In this document: piece after piece, positions 15,121-17,517 of the stretch | Layout of the letters: every line of letters begins with the position of its first letter | Position numbering within the stretch: the first letter of the stretch is position 1 | NCBI GenBank assembly: GCA_016281435.1 | Contig: JAEEIQ010000114.1 | Location: 1-17,517 of the forward strand | Direction: 5' to 3' | DNA length: 17,517 bases | From: Bacteroidales bacterium | GTDB lineage: Bacteria > Bacteroidota > Bacteroidia > Bacteroidales > UBA932 | Made by a program: the position numbers and the translations under genes | The notes under the pieces: model-generated | What the model was told of the DNA's origin: nothing | The model's input: the letters and a program-made list of their open reading frames with translations, nothing else | The model's database searches: none

Positions 15121-15855
15121 ATGGAAGGACGCAGGCTCGTATATTTCGTCTCGGACGTGCATCTCGGCCTGAAGCAGGGCGATCCCGAAGAGCGTGAGGC
15201 CCGTTTCCTGGGCTTCCTGAAGGGCATCGATACGGCCCGCACCCGGGCCCTGTGCCTCCTTGGGGACATCTGGGATTTCTGGTACGAGTACAGGGACGTG
15301 ATTCCGAAATGCGGCTTCAAGGTGCTCGCGCGGCTCAGCGCCATGATGGACGAAGGGGTGGAGGTTTATTTCGTCCCCGGAAACCATGATCTCTGGGCAT
15401 ACGGGTTCCTCAAGACCATAGGGATAAGGCAGGTGGAACAGCCTCTGCTGCTGGAATTCGGAGGCAGCCGCTTCTGCCTCGGCCACGGCCACGGGCTCGG
15501 CCCGACGCCCTTCGGCTACAGGCTCATGCTCGGGGTGTTCAGGTGCCGTTTCCTGCAGGTTCTTTTCAGCAGCCTGCATCCCTGGCTGGCCTTCCGTTTC
15601 GGCCTCGGGTGGTCCGGCAGCAACCGCAAGGCCCATGAGCCCTATGTCTGGAAGGGGAGCGAGGAGGCTTTGTGGAAATACTCGGAGGCCCTGTACCGGA
15701 AGACTCCCGCTGACTGGTTCATTTATGGCCATTTCCATGTCCCGGTGAGGGAGACCCTGCCCTGCGGGGCCACTCTCGTGGTGCTGGATGACTGGCTGGA
15801 CGGCGGCACTCCCCATGCCGTTTTCGACGGGGAGGAACTGAAGATGGTCCCCTAG
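15121..15855 (+). CDS. lpxH: UDP-2,3-diacylglucosamine diphosphatase (LpxH family)
   Basis: Metallophosphoesterase of the LpxH type, which cleaves UDP-2,3-diacylglucosamine to lipid X in lipid A synthesis at the cytoplasmic face of the inner membrane. The 244 residues contain the metal-binding set in order: SDVHLG (D12, H14), GDIWD (D49), GNHD (N88, H89), GHGH (H122, H124) and GHFH (H204, H206). The length and the GDIWDFW motif fit LpxH better than generic phosphoesterases, and the setting with uppP and ftsX agrees. A related Bacteroidota phosphoesterase of another specificity is the main alternative. Its stop codon overlaps that of the convergent DUF4294 gene. Confidence 0.87.
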   Translation: MEGRRLVYFVSDVHLGLKQGDPEEREARFLGFLKGIDTARTRALCLLGDIWDFWYEYRDVIPKCGFKVLARLSAMMDEGVEVYFVPGNHDLWAYGFLKTIGIRQVEQPLLLEFGGSRFCLGHGHGLGPTPFGYRLMLGVFRCRFLQVLFSSLHPWLAFRFGLGWSGSNRKAHEPYVWKGSEEALWKYSEALYRKTPADWFIYGHFHVPVRETLPCGATLVVLDDWLDGGTPHAVFDGEELKMVP

Positions 15856-16547
15856 CGCCTTTTGACTTCGCTTTCCAGGTGCTCCCGTTTTATCACGGTC
15901 TTACGGGGCGCCTCCCAGAAGATCGAGTAGTAGAAGGAGTCCCAGTTCCCGGCATCCCAGATCCCTATCAGCTTTTCTATCTTTGCGTCCTGCCCCTGAG
16001 AGGGGTCGTATCGCTTTTTGAGGTCCGTCCCGAAAAGACGGGCCACCGCCTGCCAGAATCCGGCGGCGAATCCGCTGACATAGGTTTTTATGATGTCGTA
16101 CGGGGGCATCCCGCATTCCCTGTCCACGAGGCGCATCAGGACCATGCCCTGGGAAATGGTCATGTTCCGTATGTCCTTTTCGAAAATGCGGAAGAGTTCC
16201 CTCTCGACGTCCCTGATGTATTGGGCCCTCTGGCTTTTCTTGCTGACGTCCGCCGCTATCGTGCTGTCCACCTGGGCCATCATCCTGCGCCCTACGAGGG
16301 CGTACGGGTAAACCTTGTTGAAATTATATATGAGCCTGTATTCGCGCCTCCAGTCCCCGCTTTTCATACGCCGGCCTTTCGGGAAGACCCAGATGGGGTC
16401 CAGCACGTCCACGAAGACCGTGTCCCCGTCTATGACTTCGTAGCGCATGGGCGTGCCGCGTACTTTCCGGACGCGCTGCGAAAGGGCCTCCGTCTCCGGA
16501 AGAAGGAGCAGGACAAGGAGAACCGGTATGAATCTTTTGAGGCTCAC
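15852..16547 (-). CDS. DUF4294 family exported protein
   Basis: Bacteroidota-specific family of unknown function. A signal peptide is evident (SLKRF then a Leu/Val-rich stretch ending near EALSQ), so the 231-residue protein is probably periplasmic. The conserved core includes GDTVFVDVLDPIWVFPKGRRMK and RREYRLIYNFNKVYPYA. I place the start at GTG 16547. The frame stays open to a TTG at 16556, but that TTG is part of the -7 promoter element, so transcription must begin after it; no in-frame ATG exists nearby. The mRNA would be leaderless or nearly so. The C-terminal end converges on lpxH with shared stop bases. Confidence 0.8.
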   Translation of the reverse strand: MSLKRFIPVLLVLLLLPETEALSQRVRKVRGTPMRYEVIDGDTVFVDVLDPIWVFPKGRRMKSGDWRREYRLIYNFNKVYPYALVGRRMMAQVDSTIAADVSKKSQRAQYIRDVERELFRIFEKDIRNMTISQGMVLMRLVDRECGMPPYDIIKTYVSGFAAGFWQAVARLFGTDLKKRYDPSQGQDAKIEKLIGIWDAGNWDSFYYSIFWEAPRKTVIKREHLESEVKRR

Positions 16548-16553
16548 AACGTG

Positions 16554-16561
16554 CAAAGATA
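16554..16561 (-). promoter_or_regulatory. -7 element of the DUF4294 gene
   Basis: Reads TATCTTTG on the minus strand, followed by C. The expected start point is around 16548, next to the GTG start at 16547. No clear -33 TTG was identified; the upstream side is T-rich. Confidence 0.65.
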
Positions 16562-16598
16562 ATCAAAAAACGTGCGCCCTTTTCCGGCCTGGAAATCG

Positions 16599-16689
16599 CG
16601 TGTCGAAAATGATGCGGACTTTTTGAGTGTCGGATATTGTAACTCGCTGAAAAGGTTTTGTTTAGTATTCGGGATTCCGTGTCGAAAAT
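16599..16689. repeat. 12-bp direct repeat upstream of rplP
   Basis: CGTGTCGAAAAT occurs exactly at 16599-16610 and 16678-16689, 79 bases apart, in the gap between the DUF4294 and rplP promoters. The second copy ends 24 bases before the rplP -33 element. It could be a regulator site; no other evidence supports that. Confidence 0.5.
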
Positions 16690-16713
16690 ACTTGAAAATA
16701 ATTGTAAAAAGTC

Positions 16714-16743
16714 TTTGTGTTTGGGATTTTTTTACTATCTTTG
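16714..16743 (+). promoter_or_regulatory. Promoter of the rplP-rpmC-rpsQ ribosomal operon
   Basis: TTTG at 16714-16717, 18 bases, then TATCTTTG at 16736-16743 followed by C. The start near 16750 gives an A/T-rich leader of about 80 bases before the rplP ATG at 16830. It gives rplP and the genes after it their own transcription, needed because rpsC is about 10 kb away. Confidence 0.8.
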
Positions 16744-16829
16744 CAGTCCCGAAAAACGGCCCCTAAAGTGCTTATTAATTGAGTATTAAGGAGTTAGAAG
16801 AAATTAAGTATAATTAAAGTAATACAGCG

Positions 16830-17249
16830 ATGTTACAACCTAAGAGAACAAAATTCAGAAGGGAGCAGAAGAACCGCATGAAGGGCATGGCCCAGCGTGG
16901 CAATCAGCTTGCGTTCGGTTCTTTCGGTATCAAGACCCTTGAAAATTGCTGGCTTACCGCCCAGCAGATCGAGGCTGCCCGTCAGGCCATCTCACGTTAC
17001 ATGAACCGTGAGGGACAGATCTGGATCAGGGTCTTCCCCGTGAAGCCCATCACCAAGAAGCCTCTTGACACCCGTATGGGTAAAGGTAAGGGTGATCCGT
17101 ATGCATTCGTGGCTCCCATCACTCCCGGCCGCATCATTTTCGAAGCCGAGGGAGTTCCCATGGCCGTCGCGAAAGAAGCTATGCGTCTCGGCGCCAACAA
17201 GCTTCCCATCGCCACCAAGTGCGTCGTCCGCAGGGACTATGTCGAATAA
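16830..17249 (+). CDS. rplP: 50S ribosomal protein L16
   Basis: Large-subunit protein near the A-site and 5S rRNA, needed for late 50S assembly. The 139-residue length is standard. [19 protein letters not shown] at the start and [20 protein letters not shown] (about 82-101) are signature regions. Normally it follows rpsC within the S10 operon; here it is the first gene of a separate unit with its own promoter. rpmC follows after 18 bases. Confidence 0.98.
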   Translation: MLQPKRTKFRREQKNRMKGMAQRGNQLAFGSFGIKTLENCWLTAQQIEAARQAISRYMNREGQIWIRVFPVKPITKKPLDTRMGKGKGDPYAFVAPITPGRIIFEAEGVPMAVAKEAMRLGANKLPIATKCVVRRDYVE

Positions 17250-17267
17250 TTAAATGGAGAGAACAAG

Positions 17268-17462
17268 ATGAAAGCAACAGAAGCACGCGAAATGTCTGTA
17301 GCAGACCTGCGCGACCGCATCCAGATCGAGAAGGCCAACCTTGACTCGATGAAGATCAACCACGCCATTTCTCCATTGGAGGATACGTCCAAGTTCAAGA
17401 AGACCAGGAGGGATATCGCCCTGATGATCACCATCCTTGCCGAAAAAGAAAAACAAAATTAA
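17268..17462 (+). CDS. rpmC: 50S ribosomal protein L29
   Basis: Small helical large-subunit protein beside the exit-tunnel opening. The 64 residues fit the family: EAREMSVADLRDRIQIEKANL forms the first helix and KFKKTRRDIALMITILAEKE the second. It lies in the standard rplP-rpmC-rpsQ order, with rpsQ 12 bases downstream. Confidence 0.96.
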   Translation: MKATEAREMSVADLRDRIQIEKANLDSMKINHAISPLEDTSKFKKTRRDIALMITILAEKEKQN

Positions 17463-17474
17463 TTATATCCCGTT

Positions 17475-17517
17475 ATGGAAAGAAATCTTCGTAAGGAAAG
17501 AATCGGCATCGTGGTCA
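17475..17517 (+). CDS. rpsQ: 30S ribosomal protein S17, 5' fragment
   Basis: Only the first 14 codons are inside the window (MERNLRKERIGIVV), cut by the right edge. This matches the start of Bacteroidota S17 and the expected place after rpmC. The protein is a small-subunit early 16S rRNA binder. Confidence 0.88.
   Translation, partial: MERNLRKERIGIVV

Noticed and set aside
6837..16829. Genomic island or mobile element inserted into the ribosomal operon
   Set aside because: The genes in the interval are ordinary core genes with similar base composition; there is no integrase, transposase, tRNA or terminal repeat that I can see.

Overview
The window looks like chromosomal DNA from a GC-rich member of the Bacteroidales (phylum Bacteroidota). 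Three things support this. Several genes belong to families typical of that order (DUF4270 lipoprotein, the short GT5-like 'glycogen synthase' partner, DUF4294, DUF3098 next to ftsX and uppP). Upstream regions carry the Bacteroidota promoter form TTG-N17-20-TAnnTTTG. Most genes lack a clear Shine-Dalgarno sequence. I cannot name a genus from sequence alone.

Layout. 1-333: no recognisable gene, some inverted repeats, and a promoter immediately before glpK. 334-2572: glpK-glpF, glycerol uptake and phosphorylation. 2573-2947: a 375-base gap with a terminator-like hairpin, a 51-bp tandem repeat, and the promoter and palindromic leader of rplC. 2948-6836: seven ribosomal protein genes rplC-rplD-rplW-rplB-rpsS-rplV-rpsC, the middle of the S10 operon. 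6917-10239: thioredoxin-like lipoprotein, uvrC and pnuC, overlapping end to end. 10331-10573: acpP with its own promoter and terminator. 10657-13116 (minus): a short GT5-like protein and a DUF4270 lipoprotein. 13187-15855 (plus): ftsX, DUF3098, uppP and an lpxH-type phosphoesterase, a tightly packed envelope-biogenesis operon. 15852-16547 (minus): a DUF4294 protein. 16830-17517: rplP, rpmC and the start of rpsQ, the continuation of the S10 operon behind its own promoter.

The most unusual feature is the split ribosomal operon. rpsJ is not upstream of rplC (glpF and the repeat gap are there instead), and about 10 kb of unrelated housekeeping and envelope genes lie between rpsC and rplP, which are normally adjacent. 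Both pieces have good promoters of their own, which favours an established rearrangement over an assembly error. Secondary points are transcripts predicted to be leaderless or nearly so (glpK, the GT5-like gene, DUF4294), alternating inverted repeats in the 51-bp array, and a Gly/Tyr-rich tract in the DUF4270 protein. I found no CRISPR array, transposase, phage gene, rRNA or tRNA, and no convincing new defence or biosynthetic system.
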